This document shows positions 1 to 10,384 of a stretch of DNA of 64,000 nt, piece after piece. The translations under genes were made by a program, and so were the position numbers. The notes under the pieces were generated by a model. The model had not been told where the DNA came from and did not search any database. It worked only from the letters and a program-made list of their open reading frames with translations. Every line of letters starts with the position of its first letter. The stretch's first letter is position 1. The stretch spans positions 496,001 to 560,000 of the forward strand of contig CADCXA010000044.1 of NCBI GenBank assembly GCA_902806565.1. The letters are read 5' to 3'. This stretch comes from Hypoxylon rubiginosum (lineage: Eukaryota; Ascomycota; Sordariomycetes; Xylariales; Hypoxylaceae).

Positions 1-1
1 A

Positions 2-331
2 CCCCTATTATCTACCCGAGCCAACCTATTCGCATTCGGCAGCGAGCTGTACGAAATCATGACTAGACATGCTGCTTACGAAGGACGGGACGAGAGTACG
101 ATCCGGGGTCGGTATTTGAACGGTCATTTCCCCGACACCGAGTCACTGCAAGCCATTGGGACAGTAATCAAGGATTGCTGGCAAGGTGAATATAACAAAG
201 CTGAGACACTTATTCATCATTTGAGAGGTACATCCATCCTAAAATCGGATATGCCAACGTCGAGAGAGGTAGCTTCAGCTCTCATACCCAATAAGCCTTC
301 ACCAGTCCATCCACATCTTCCTCCCGAATGA
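2..331 (+). CDS. Protein kinase, C-terminal part (5' truncated by window)
   Basis: The reading frame is open from base 2 and begins inside a kinase C-lobe: the residues ANLFAFGSELYEIMT, followed by YEGRDESTIRGRYLNGHFPD and then IGTVIKDCWQGEYNKAE, resemble the end of fungal kinase domains (helix F 'DxFALGSxxYEIMTGxxPYEG' through the CWQGxY motif). The ATG at 59 is an internal Met, not the start. The catalytic loop and ATP site lie to the left of the window, so activity cannot be judged. After about base 230 the frame leaves recognisable domain sequence, and 'gaggtacat' at about 225 could be a splice donor, so the true stop may not be the TGA at 329-331. The 3' end overlaps the opposing GRF-like gene tail to tail. 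Confidence 0.55.
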   Translation, partial: PLLSTRANLFAFGSELYEIMTRHAAYEGRDESTIRGRYLNGHFPDTESLQAIGTVIKDCWQGEYNKAETLIHHLRGTSILKSDMPTSREVASALIPNKPSPVHPHLPPE

Positions 332-653
332 CATAATCATTTCCCTCCTCGTCCTTGTAGCCCTCATAGAAACGGCATCCACCCATTCTGCAAGTAAAGA
401 AGACTCTTCTTGGGCAGCCATAATCCCATCTTGTTAGTTGTCGTTTGCTTGAAAGTCCGCATTCACACTCTGGGTTCGAAAGATCATTGCCACGAAGATC
501 GGCAAAGACGATGAATCGATTGCACGGTTTACACAGGTAGTATGGGCGTCCAGCGTTGCCATTGAAGTTGTATGCCGAAGTGATGAACACGGAGCTAGTT
601 CGGTGGCAGATAAAACATTCCGGAGCGTGGGTTGGGAACGGAGCGAGAAGCAT
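282..653 (-). CDS. Small GRF-like zinc-ribbon protein
   Basis: This encodes 123 aa from the ATG at 653; the longer open frame to 728 begins with GTG, so 653 is preferred. Two CxxC-type pairs are visible early (CFIC and, after the aromatic NAGRPYY segment, CKPC). They are followed by the spaced Cys pair CECG, then a CR..GC pair with FYEGY. The order Cys pair, GNAGRPYY, Cys pair, F.VF.D.RG, C.CG, and a final C..G.C resembles the zinc-ribbon GRF-like domain seen in many fungal uncharacterised proteins, some with nuclease or helicase partners. No other domain is present. An upstream exon is possible because the frame stays open beyond 653. The function is unknown; zinc binding is inferred from the cysteine pattern. 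Confidence 0.55.
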   Translation of the reverse strand: MLLAPFPTHAPECFICHRTSSVFITSAYNFNGNAGRPYYLCKPCNRFIVFADLRGNDLSNPECECGLSSKRQLTRWDYGCPRRVFFTCRMGGCRFYEGYKDEEGNDYVIREEDVDGLVKAYWV

Positions 654-1897
654 TTTCGCAGGGGAAGCGGCTTCAAAGAGTCGTTCTGTATTAGGCAGAT
701 TAAGAAACAGAAGCCAAAGGAAGATCACTACTACTTACAGCTGGTCGCGTTCGTGTTTCGAATCCGTCAATAGAGCTTCTCCAAAGCTTCAGAGTGTATT
801 TGTATATTAAGCGATATGTTCAAGGATGATAATACCGTCTATATGCTGACTTGAGCAACACAGACGATGGATACTTAATCTTCGACGTTACTTCTACTCG
901 AGGCTATATACAGTAAGTTTTCAGGAAACTGCGCGTTTGTAGCCTGCTCGAATTTGCTGTTGTGCTACAGTCAGCCACGTCGTACTTGCACTGGCTGTCG
1001 CTTCCCGTTGTCCTTCGGGAGGCGACAGCGAGTGAAAGTACACTTAGTCTCTTCTATTCGAGCATGGTTGCGGCCAAAGTTATATATATACACGAACTAC
1101 TATTTTCCCTGATAAATTCGTGAGTTAGCTATCAACAGTCTTGTCAATGGTATAGGTATTTCTCTTAAGTTAACGTCTGATGCATAGGTCGGTTAGCTAC
1201 CTGGCGTATACGATTTCTGGCATCATCTGCCGGAGCAGCATCAGTCTCCTTCGAAGCTCTACATAGATATCCTAATCCATCCTGATTGGCGCCATCTGTC
1301 TACCGGTGTACGTAGTGTCACCGTCTCGGGAGAACCCGCCTAGAAACGTGGCGTGATAGCGATACCTAATCCATCTTGATCAAAGTACCTGAGGTAGGCT
1401 GCCATTTACCTTTTGACTTTATCCTTTTCTGAGAAACACTATAGTGCCGAATCCATTCAACTGATTTGAATCTACCCCTATTTGACCCAAGGCTATCAGG
1501 TAGCTTCGATGCAAGGTATATCAAGTGAGAAGAAACAGACGGGAAGGACGCATATAATTGTAAACTATCGAAGTCAATCGTCAGTTCAATTGCACATTAG
1601 ATAGACTGGTGGGTTAATTTTTCTGCTAGAATTCGCGAAGATCGTCTGTGTCTCAAGGGAAAGCGCCACAATATTGAACACTCCAAAATCAATTCGGCGT
1701 TATCACCTGCATCACCAAGACGGGACGGCCAGACACGCCGTCACGCACATGAGGTAAATATCTAAGATTACGTAGCATTCATCAACTTGGATGGTTCTTC
1801 GCGTGGGGGTAGCATAAGGACCTAGCTAATAATACTATTCTCTGTTTTGAATTCCCATTCCCCAAGGTTCTGACATTCCACCGTTTAAACCAATAGA
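654..1897. other. Intergenic region without a recognised gene
   Basis: This 1.2-kb gap holds only short frames with no family resemblance. It contains one strong inverted repeat (983-1040, listed separately) and then serves as the upstream region of the MFS gene starting at 1898. Confidence 0.5.
983..1040. repeat. Inverted repeat / hairpin
   Basis: Two arms of about 25 nt (983-1007 and 1016-1040) flank an 8-nt spacer. The inner 14 bp (994-1007 against 1016-1029) pair with one mismatch, and the outer 11 bp pair with two. No gene surrounds it. It could be a terminator-like stem, a MITE remnant or part of an RNA. Confidence 0.6.
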
Positions 1898-4506
1898 ATG
1901 GCATATGAGTCTAATTCTTCAGTCTCGCGTATGGAGTACTCAACATCCGATGTTGACATGGAGCCCGAAGACCATCAACGGACTTCGCGTGTGCAGCCGC
2001 CAGTGGTAGCCACAGTTGGCCCTTCATCTTCACACCATGCCGTTCATCAAACTTTGAACGAGACTGAAGACCACCACGATCTCATCATTGGAGCAGATGA
2101 GAAGCGCACTGACGACAGGAATCCCAACGACGTTGACTCGTTAGATATGGCATTCATAGAGCACCGGAGGAGCCTGGGCTCGCAACTGTTAGCAAGAGCT
2201 TCTACCAATGCTTCGCCGCTATACACTGAGCTAGAGAGGACCTTCGAAGAGAAGCCGGAAGAAAGGCAAAACGCCAACATGCAGCCTAAAGGAGAACGCC
2301 ATTCCATAACCGAATCTGAGAAACGCCAAGATACTATACGCACCGTGCAGTCAGATGCAATGCCCAGAAAGGACGCCGACGACAGCGCCTTAGGGTCATT
2401 GATTGAAGGCACGCATGACGAGGAATACATATCAGGCATCAAGTTAACACTTGTACTAATTTCGATTACAATGGTCTATTTTCTTGTGATGTTGGATACT
2501 ACTATTATTGCAACGGTACCTACCTCCTAAGATGATAACACTCACAATAACGGCAATTAACTGACTTCCACAGGCTATCCCCTACATAACCAATGACTTT
2601 CATTCCCTGCTTGACGTTGGATGGTACGGCAGTGCTTACCTCCTCTCATCGTAAGCTCACCAACTAGTATATGAATGGCAGTTAATATTGATCATGATCA
2701 GTTCAACGTTGCAGCCCCTGAGTGGCAAGGTCTATTCTAAGCTCAATTCGAAGGTACGTCAACTTCCAAATCTGATAGTCAACCTTGACTAACGTTGCCC
2801 TTGCAGTGGTGCTTCGTCGTGTACCTCATCATCTTTGAGGTTGGCTCCGTAATCTGCGGCGCAGCTTCATCTTCTATTATGTTGATCGTCGGCAGAGTGG
2901 TCTCTGGAATCGGCGGGTCGGGCCTCCTGAACGGAAACTCGATCATTCTGAACTCATGTGTTGAGTCTCACCGTCAACCAGGTACCTTGTTTGATCTGCT
3001 CCGCAAATTAGAATGATACACTTATTAATGTTATAAAGCGTATATTGGGATCGTAGTGGGCGGTATGTAAACTGGCCCCTGAGTTGAAGAACAAGTCTTA
3101 ATAGGGAATATAGTTGGCAACCTAGGTCTCGCCATCGGGCCACTACTCGGCGGCGCATTTACCCAGTACGTGACGTGGAGATGGTGTAAGTGAATTCATA
3201 TCGTAATACCATCCACATTGCTTTCTTAACTGAATTTAGGCTTCTACATCAATCTCCCGATCGGCGGTGTCGTGGCCCTCGCGATGGTCTTCATCCGTAT
3301 CCCGGATCACATCAAGAAGCCTGATCTCCGTGTGCTCTTAAAGAACGCCGTCACCGACTTCGACCTGCCGGGGTTCGCACTCTTTGCTCCGGCAGCTGTA
3401 ATGCTGTTCATAGCCCTTCAGGTATTGAAACACCCCACCCAGCCCTTTGGGATGACTTTTACTTACACAGCAATAGTGGGGAGGCAACCAGTACCCGTGG
3501 AATAGCTCGCAGGTGATTGGCCTCCTCTGCGGTGCCGGCGCTACGTTCATCATCTGGTTGATATGGGATTACTACCAAGGCGAAAATTCAATGGTTCCTT
3601 TTTCGATGATGAGAAGGCGCGTCGTTTGGGCTAGCTGCGCCGTTGGGTTCTTCATGAACGGGTCCATGTTTATCACAGCATACTATCTCCCCATTTATTT
3701 CCAGGCGGTCCTCGGCGCTTCCCCCTTCATGAGCGGCGTCGACGTCCTGCCGAATATTATCGCGACTATGGTCTTCGGCGTTACAACCGGAGCCTTAAGT
3801 GAGTACCTAGTTTGGTTTCGTCAGTTCATAATCCAGTATCCAAGGCTAACCTGAATTTAGTCCAGAGAACGGGATACTACACGCCATTCGTACTTGCTGG
3901 AGCTGCCTTGAATTCGGTGGGGTGCGGTCTTCTAAGCCTCCTTACACCAGTCTCATCCACTGGCCCGTGGGTCGGTTACCAGATCATCATGGGCACAGGT
4001 CGCGGTCTTGGCACAGCAGTTGTATGTTTCTGGCTTCTTAGCCACCCCCCTTCCCCCTATTGGGTAGACCAATACTAATAACCTTCCCCAATTAGCCCGT
4101 CCTTGCCATACAGAACAGCATGAATAGCGTCAGCAAAGATTTGGTACCCGCAGCCGTCTCAACCCTTGTATTTCTGCAAATGTTCAGCGCGGCCGTCATG
4201 ATCATAGTCTCACAGACAATTCTCACCAACAGCCTAGTCGACTTGGTGCCGCAGGAAGCGCCGGGTGTCGATCCACAGTTAGTCATCAACGCCGGGACGA
4301 CGGCAACGGACATCCGTCAAGCAGTTGGACTAGACCGGCTACCCGGAGTGCTGTGGGCTTACTCGAAATCCCTGCAGCGGGTCTGGTACTTTGCTGCCGG
4401 AATCTCTGCCCTTGCGTTCATTGTAGGTTGGTGGCTTGGCTGGGACAATATCCGCAAGAAAGCAAAGGATATAGAGTCCAGAGAATCAGCCGGGACGCTA
4501 GAGTAA
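1898..4506 (+). CDS. MFS efflux transporter, DHA1 14-TM type
   Basis: Ten exons (1898-2515, 2574-2650, 2702-2753, 2807-2981, 3039-3062, 3105-3185, 3240-3421, 3477-3798, 3861-4021, 4096-4506) join in frame to 700 aa. TM1 ends in [16 protein letters not shown], motif C-like in antiporters. It is followed by [13 protein letters not shown], then [10 protein letters not shown] (motif A region), [11 protein letters not shown] and the loop [16 protein letters not shown], all typical of the fungal 14-TM drug/toxin exporters beside metabolite clusters. Later segments include [21 protein letters not shown] and [19 protein letters not shown]. An unusual hydrophilic, Asp/Glu/Ser-rich N-terminal extension of about 185 residues precedes TM1; family members usually start much closer. 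The 3' end faces the reductase gene 280 bp away. Export of the product of the PKS locus is an inference from context. Confidence 0.85.
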
Positions 4507-4786
4507 CTATCTTAATACTAATAATATCTGGGATGATATGTGGGGTTGTCTATAAGTAATACCGCTGCAGTTGGCCTGTCAAAGAATTACGAGGGATAAG
4601 AGTAATTCTCACTTTAATTGGACATACCAAAGACATATATATCTTTATCCATTAATTGATAATATTTTTACGCCCAAAAGGTTTCAACTAAGGAATTGTG
4701 ACCATGTATCTTGAGTATATCCCATCTTATTAATTTCCTACTTATACATACCAATGCTAATACCAAAGAGTCACATTACGATCCAC

Positions 4787-5923
4787 TCAGAGCGTAACAA
4801 CAACCTTAGTAGCTGAAACTCCTCTCATATTTGTATCCAGCGCTTCCTGAACATGCTCCAGCCCCTTTCCTACGACTTGAGGCTCCGGCTTGACTTGGTA
4901 CCGGCCGGTCTCAAGCGCATTGGTGAGGAAGTCATTATAGATCATCTCGCCGATCTCCGTAGCAGCGACATCGCTGGCCCAGATGAACTTGGTCGTCACG
5001 CCCCTGAGCCTGGTCCTGAGCCCCGTCGAGAAGTTCCACCACATATACCCCAGCATGACGGCGGCCACCCCCAGCGAGCTCGACGGCATAGCGCTCGGGC
5101 TGATAGGCACGCTGGTCTGCGCGACGAACTTGCGCCCCGGCACCGCGCCCACGATGTCCACGCACGCCTCGAGCGAGCCTTTTCCGATGGCGATCGCGCC
5201 CGCGCACGTCCGGTCGCCGTCCTTGAACGCCGCGACCATGGCGCCCACCGTCTTCGGGTCGTTATAATCAAAAGCTTGCGCCGCGCCCAGCGCCTTCACG
5301 TATTCGAAGTTCTTGGGCGACGACGTCGCGAACACGTCGTAGCCCGCCGCCCGCGCCAGCTGGATCGCGTTGCTGCCGACGCTCGTCGAGCCGCCCCACA
5401 CGATGAAGGTAGGGGCGGGCTGCTGGTGGGGCTCGGCCGATGTCGGGTACCGCAGCGCGTTGAAGTCCTTCATGAAGAGGCCGCAGGCGGCGGTCGAGAC
5501 GCCCATGGGTAGGACGCAGGCCTTCTCGTACGACAGGTTGTCGGGGATCTTGGAGGCCACGTTGCTCCGCAGGACGGTGTAGAGCTGGAACGCGCCTTCG
5601 GACGGCTTGCCCGAGCGCCGGTCCAGCCCGACGGCGTGTCCGACCACGCGGTCGCCGGGCTTGAAGAGGGTGGACGCCCTGCCCCCCGTCCCGACCTCGA
5701 CGACCTCGCCGGCCACGTCGCTGCCGAGGACGAAGGGGTACTTGATCCAGGAGAGCATGTGGTCGCCCCCACGCTGCTTGCCACTGTCGACGGGGTTGAC
5801 GGCGATAGCACCGTTCTTGACGACGATCTCATCGGGTCCGGGGGGCGTGTACGGCGCTGGTCTGACTTCGAGAGGTACTGCGCGCGTAGTGACCAGGTAC
5901 GCGGCGCGGTTCAGGGGCGGCAT
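4787..5923 (-). CDS. MDR-superfamily zinc-type dehydrogenase / possible trans-enoyl reductase
   Basis: This is a single-exon gene of 378 aa starting at MPPLNRAAYL; a longer frame to 5965 adds 14 residues of poor context. It has the GroES-like N-domain (NPVDSGKQRG, then FVLGSDVAGEVVEVG and FKPGDRVVGHA) and LPMGVSTAACGLF. The Rossmann nucleotide site reads VWGGSTSVGSNAIQLARAAG, followed by KALGAAQAFDYNDPKTV. Structural-zinc cysteines are absent, as in the cipB/LovC-type group that contains stand-alone enoyl reductases serving HR-PKSs. The GC content is clearly higher than in the neighbours. It lies 7.8 kb from an HR-PKS whose own ER looks dead, which makes a trans-ER role attractive but unproven; a general quinone or enone reductase is the alternative. 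Confidence 0.8.
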   Translation of the reverse strand: MPPLNRAAYLVTTRAVPLEVRPAPYTPPGPDEIVVKNGAIAVNPVDSGKQRGGDHMLSWIKYPFVLGSDVAGEVVEVGTGGRASTLFKPGDRVVGHAVGLDRRSGKPSEGAFQLYTVLRSNVASKIPDNLSYEKACVLPMGVSTAACGLFMKDFNALRYPTSAEPHQQPAPTFIVWGGSTSVGSNAIQLARAAGYDVFATSSPKNFEYVKALGAAQAFDYNDPKTVGAMVAAFKDGDRTCAGAIAIGKGSLEACVDIVGAVPGRKFVAQTSVPISPSAMPSSSLGVAAVMLGYMWWNFSTGLRTRLRGVTTKFIWASDVAATEIGEMIYNDFLTNALETGRYQVKPEPQVVGKGLEHVQEALDTNMRGVSATKVVVTL

Positions 5924-6964
5924 TGTGAAGGGAGGGGAGGCTGTACCTATAATACAGAAAAGCAACTAGGTAGTTGCCGTTTTAGGAAGAATAATGACTG
6001 GGCAAAGGATAGTCTTGAGAAGTTAAGCGGGCAATGCTAAACTGTATGTGACAACTTAATGTTCGGAAGAGGGGGCCAAACAACACGGCAAGCTGGACAC
6101 GGTAACATCTAGGAGACTGGTCATCGACGTCATGTAGTACAGGAGGATTAATCAGCAACATTGCTTTGTTTGCTGCCTCGTACACATTGTGACACCCCAA
6201 CAAGTACCCAAGTATCCCGAAGGGATGCATTACAACCTGTAGGTGTTATCGAATATTCATGTATAAGGTATACTGTGGAGCGGACTTGAAGATTTCCCGA
6301 AGCTAGGCTTCATCAGGTTTAGCATGTTCCCGCCACTCTGGATAGCGGGTATTGCGTTTGCCTAATTCGGAATGAGGCTGGAAAAGTTTCGTCAGACCTC
6401 TTCCCGTTGATCCAGCCACGCCAGCCCATCGTCTCGAAGGACGCCCCGACGTAAAACTCCGATTTCTTACCCCTTATATGTTGAGACTGGGTATCGCTCA
6501 TGATGATCGATAACTAGGTGGTTGGTAGATAAGGCTTGGGCTAAGTGTGTCCAGACACTGATTCTTATATTCATGTCCGATACGCGCTGAAGCTAGCCAA
6601 AGTTGCTCATGTCGATCCGCATTTTATCTTGTGTGACTTTCTCCATTATCTTGATTTGCATTTAGCAACTACTTTGAGCGCCGTTGAAAAGAGAAAGCAG
6701 GGATACGCAATACACGGGATTAATGGACTAGTGAAATGATCATCATATTCCTGCACCAGCTGAATTAACGGGTATCGTTGAATATGTTTCTAACAGTTTC
6801 TTCTCCTCATCTTCCCTTTTCCTTTTTGGCTAGGCGCCAGTTTCAATACACCATTCGCAGTGAGTCCGTCCCTAGCGGCTGTGTGGTGTTACGTGTAAGG
6901 TGATTAACAAACTATCATACCCCCTATCTCTACCAATATGTTCAATATATGAACCCGGTTCTTC
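5924..6964. other. Intergenic region with one possible small ORF
   Basis: No family is recognisable. The best candidate is a 60-aa ATG frame on the minus strand (6319-6501, starting MSDTQSQHIRGKKSEF); its sequence resembles nothing I know and it may be a gene fragment. The remainder is moderately A+T-rich and non-coding by eye. Confidence 0.3.
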
Positions 6965-8892
6965 TCAACAAGCATCTTCTGTTATTTGTACAGTATCCAA
7001 TTTACATATCTCTTGCGTCCCTGCCGGGGGGTAGTCCTTTTCTACGGGACTGCTTTCTGCTATCTTTCTCACTTGGTCAATACCGGAGCGCTTCTTGCGG
7101 AGAGCATCGAGCCGCTTTTTCTTTATCATGGTGTTTCCAGACGTGTAAAACAGAAACAAGAACAAGTTAAAGAACCTCGTCCACGCTGCCTGTGGTAGGA
7201 ACCTATGGGCAATGAAAAGCGCAATAGGAGCCATCCAGCAGTATAGTTTGGCGTGGATCCGCAGTCCTAGTCTTGTTGTGGCACGAAAGTGCCTCGGCGT
7301 CCGGGCTCCGGCAATATAGGCCTTGACCAGCATGTCGATAATGATCTGCAGAGGTACAATCTGCAACAGATTAGCAGGTGTATTTAGGTAACGTAGAGGC
7401 GTTATTTCTGAGGGGAGGTGAGATAACGTCTAACCGGCCTTACATACTGTGATATGGCTTAAAAGAATTTGCAGCAACCGCGCTGTACTGCTAGTATAAC
7501 CTGTGAAGGCCTTACGTATTATCCAGGTTAGGCCTTGGCTGACAGATGCGGCTACAATACCGCGGTAGAGTATCATCTTCGGGCACCGTGCAGTCATGTA
7601 GTTGCCGTATCGATTCCTGTCTCCTGCCATCCAGGAAGCTGTGACTTCTTCCAGGCCCCCTATTAGCGCAGCGATTATTCTGCTTCTTGCAGCCCAGGGC
7701 AATCCATATAAGGCATATTCTAGTATATCAGGTACACGAATATCATGAGGAGGAGCGGTATAATCTAGAATACAAGTATGCACGGCATTAGTCACTTGTA
7801 AATAGCCACCTGTAGGAGGTACGTACCAACTGGCAACACGTGGTTGACTGATTGTTTTATGGTACGTTGAAATACTTCAAAGTTCGGGTCGTTGATAGAC
7901 TGAAACTTATCAAAGCTTCGACGACCGGTGTCTAACGTGACAACTCTACCATGCCGGAGAAAGCCACTTTCAGGTCGTGATTCCAGGATGTCGCAAATGT
8001 AAGGCTGCTTTTCATAGGGATGGTGCTGAAGCACATACGCGTCGTAAAACTCAGACTCGAGATCTAGAAGGGCGGGATTGTCGAAGGAAGCAAACTCGAG
8101 CATGGTGGACGGTGAGCCTCGGGAGAAAGTCATGAAAGAGAGACGGGAAGATTCGAAGGTAGCATGCGTCCCCTTGTGTGGTACCCCTAGAAAGATAATA
8201 GCACTGGTTGTTGCTGCCACATCTGTAGAACTCGACTTGGCCAAGAGGAGGGCCTGGAGTAATTACGTTAATAATGAGTGGCTAACACGAGCGTGGCCAT
8301 ATAGTACCTTCTTTAATAGCAGACCACCGAAGCTGTGCGCGATGAAGAGTATAGGTCGGTTAGGGTGTGTCTGATGAGGATGCATTAGCTATGAGTCATC
8401 TTGATAGAGACCTGGTCGCTGTGATATCACCTTATGTTGAGCCTCGATATGTCCCAGAAGGTCAGAGGCATAATCTTGGAAGTCCATGTGGACAGTACTC
8501 AAATCCCATCGAGTCTGATAATTCACATCGATAACTCTGATATTACGTAGTCCCTCGGTCTGTGGGAGAAGTTCAGATAGCCAACGGACTCTTGTTACAT
8601 TCGGATTGTAAATCCATGTGCTATCGGACTGAGAGCCCAAGCCATGAATGGCAAAAATGCTACATAATGTTAAGTCTAACATGATCGAGCGTAATTGGAC
8701 CGCGACTTACTCGATGACTGCACTTCCCCCAGCATCATAGACGACATCTGCCACGCGTAGCGGCTCATACATAGCGTACGGTGTAAATGCACCTATGAAC
8801 GTTGGTACGTGAATTGGTGTCATCGATAGACACCATACCATGAATCCGGCCAAGATGGTTATTTGTAAAGCTTTCTTGGCTACGAAGCGCAT
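6965..8892 (-). CDS. Membrane-anchored alpha/beta hydrolase (SERAC1/DUF676-like)
   Basis: Six exons (8892-8711, 8659-8431, 8370-8308, 8253-7827, 7794-7448, 7360-6965) splice in frame to 547 aa. Residues about 8-30 form a hydrophobic anchor. The oxyanion segment FAIHGLGS (His66) is followed by the nucleophile elbow FIAHSFGGLLLKK (Ser150), then SAIIFLGVPHKGT. This is the hallmark order of fungal SERAC1-like lipase/esterase domains, which often head NACHT proteins. No NACHT follows; instead the last 200 residues carry further hydrophobic segments (CWMAPIALFIAHRFLP and FFNLFLFLFY). The substrate is unknown; acyl-ester hydrolysis is inferred. An LTR begins 41 bp upstream of the ATG, and the frame is open back to it, so the true N-terminus may be lost (see findings). 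Confidence 0.7.
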
Positions 8893-8933
8893 CGCTTCGG
8901 AACTGAGATCACGGATACTATTTGATAGTCTGA

Positions 8934-9078
8934 TGTTAGGGTTAGGTTTCCAGAGCCTCGGCTGTGGCCTTGGCCACAGGGTTCGCGATATATATAACAG
9001 ACCTTACGTCCCGTACCAACTTAGATCTTTATCTTATTTTTATTATACCACCTGAAGCCTTTGCTTTAAACCGTAACA
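8934..9078 (+). mobile_element. LTR 1 of a retrotransposon
   Basis: This 145-bp repeat starts TGTTAGGG and ends CGTAACA (TG...CA ends). It is repeated nearly exactly at 9875-10018, in variant form at 11862-12012 and inverted at 12058-12177. Two bases after its end lies a TGGTGCCCACT primer-binding site complementary to a tRNA 3' CCA end. Confidence 0.8.
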
Positions 9079-9874
9079 TCTGGTGCCCACTCCTCGAGTC
9101 TGAACCTGTTACTCCTCATACCTCGCAATTGATTCAATTTTATTCCCAACAGGGGGGAGTTCAATTAATAGATTAGCTGCGATGCCGTCAAGGCAACAAG
9201 CACTTCAATATATCTCTTATATATATTAACGCCAAAGCTCCAGATCAACAACCCGTTGATACAGATATCACGGTTGCTGCGCTGATAAAGTCGACTACTC
9301 CTTTATTAACAAGCCACCAACGTCGCTGCGTTTCCTAACCTATCGATGTACGAATCCCACGAGAATCCTCGCACGAATCCTCGCACGAATCCTCACGAGA
9401 ATCCCAACGAAATTCCACACTGATACACCTACGAAGCAAGCTCGTCGATAAATGCCTCAACGATTTGCCGATATCAACAGCCGACCCTTTCACTAGGCCC
9501 GTCGCTATACCCAAAAAGTCCTAACCTGTGGATCTTAACCTATGGATACACACAAGTCTGCGACGCAAGGGCTTCTTGGCTTCCTTCCTTTCTTGCCCTA
9601 GTCTCCGATACGATACGAACCTGTCGGACGATTAGAATATACACATATAAGATACTGGGAAAAGATTTGAGACTTAATTACAAGATGGCAACGGAGGTCA
9701 TTTGCGTCACACGCATTTAAAGCCCATACGATTATTTTCACAATCGTGGCTATCCCCATACGGCTAAGAATTCTCCATGGCCGGACCTTTCTTATAAGAC
9801 AACAAAGAGGGTCATCTTCGCGATTGTCCCTTGGTATGTTAACTCTTTGTTGAAGTCTAGGATCGAGGGGGAGA
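9079..9874 (+). mobile_element. Short non-coding internal region of LTR element (copy A)
   Basis: This is about 800 bp between LTR1 and LTR2. It starts with the primer-binding site at 9081 and ends with a polypurine tract (GATCGAGGGGGAGA) directly before LTR2. It has no gag or pol frame of any length, so the unit LTR1-A-LTR2 has the build of a non-autonomous element (TRIM/LARD-like). A diverged second copy of the same internal sequence lies at 11033-11861. Confidence 0.7.
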
Positions 9875-10018
9875 TGTTAGGGTTAGGTTTCCAGAGCCTC
9901 GGCTATGGCCTTGGCCACAGGGTTCGCGATATATATAACAAACCTTACGTCCCGTACCAACTTAGATCTTTATCTTATTTTTATTATACCACCTGAAGCC
10001 TTTGCTTTAAACCGTAAC
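9875..10018 (+). mobile_element. LTR 2, interrupted near its 3' end
   Basis: It is near-identical to LTR1 up to CCGTAAC at 10018. The sequence then switches to protease/gag fragments. The missing end resumes at 11032 with the same nine bases (AACCGTAAC) followed by the normal LTR end and primer-binding site, so LTR2 is split by about 1 kb of inserted DNA. Confidence 0.75.
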
Positions 10019-10384
10019 TCCAAATCCTCCATTGATACACAGGTCGAATTCGACTTCTATATTAGAGGTCTAGTGGGCGATAAATATATCAACGGCCACT
10101 TTCCGGTCAGGGCCAACGTCATCGACGAACTAGGTCCAAAGATGCTCATAGGCACCGATTTCATGCGAGACCACGGAGTCAGTTTCGACTTCAACACCTC
10201 TACCTGCAACATTGGCTCCGTATTCGACTCGGAGATAGAAGGAGAAATCGTTCCCACGCTAGCCAGGATGGCTAAACTGCAAATTGGCAAAGCACACGAT
10301 AATGCCAAAACCTTCACTTCTACACACTCGTTCCATTATAACAACCACCACGTAATTGCAAGCAAAACAACGCTACCAACATGA
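10019..10384 (+). pseudogene. Retropepsin-like fragment of an LTR retrotransposon polyprotein
   Basis: The frame, open from within LTR2, encodes VEFDFYIRGLVGDKYINGHF and then PKMLIGTDFMRDHGVSFDF. The latter corresponds to the C-terminal 'I(L/I)G.D.(L/M)' strand of gypsy-type aspartic proteases. The N-terminal D(T/S)G active-site part is missing, so the fragment cannot be a working protease. The stop TGA overlaps the next ATG (ATGA at 10381). Confidence 0.6.

Noticed and set aside
4853..5512. 219-codon plus-strand frame
   Set aside because: It is the antisense shadow of the GC-rich reductase gene, with Arg/Ala/His-rich junk composition.
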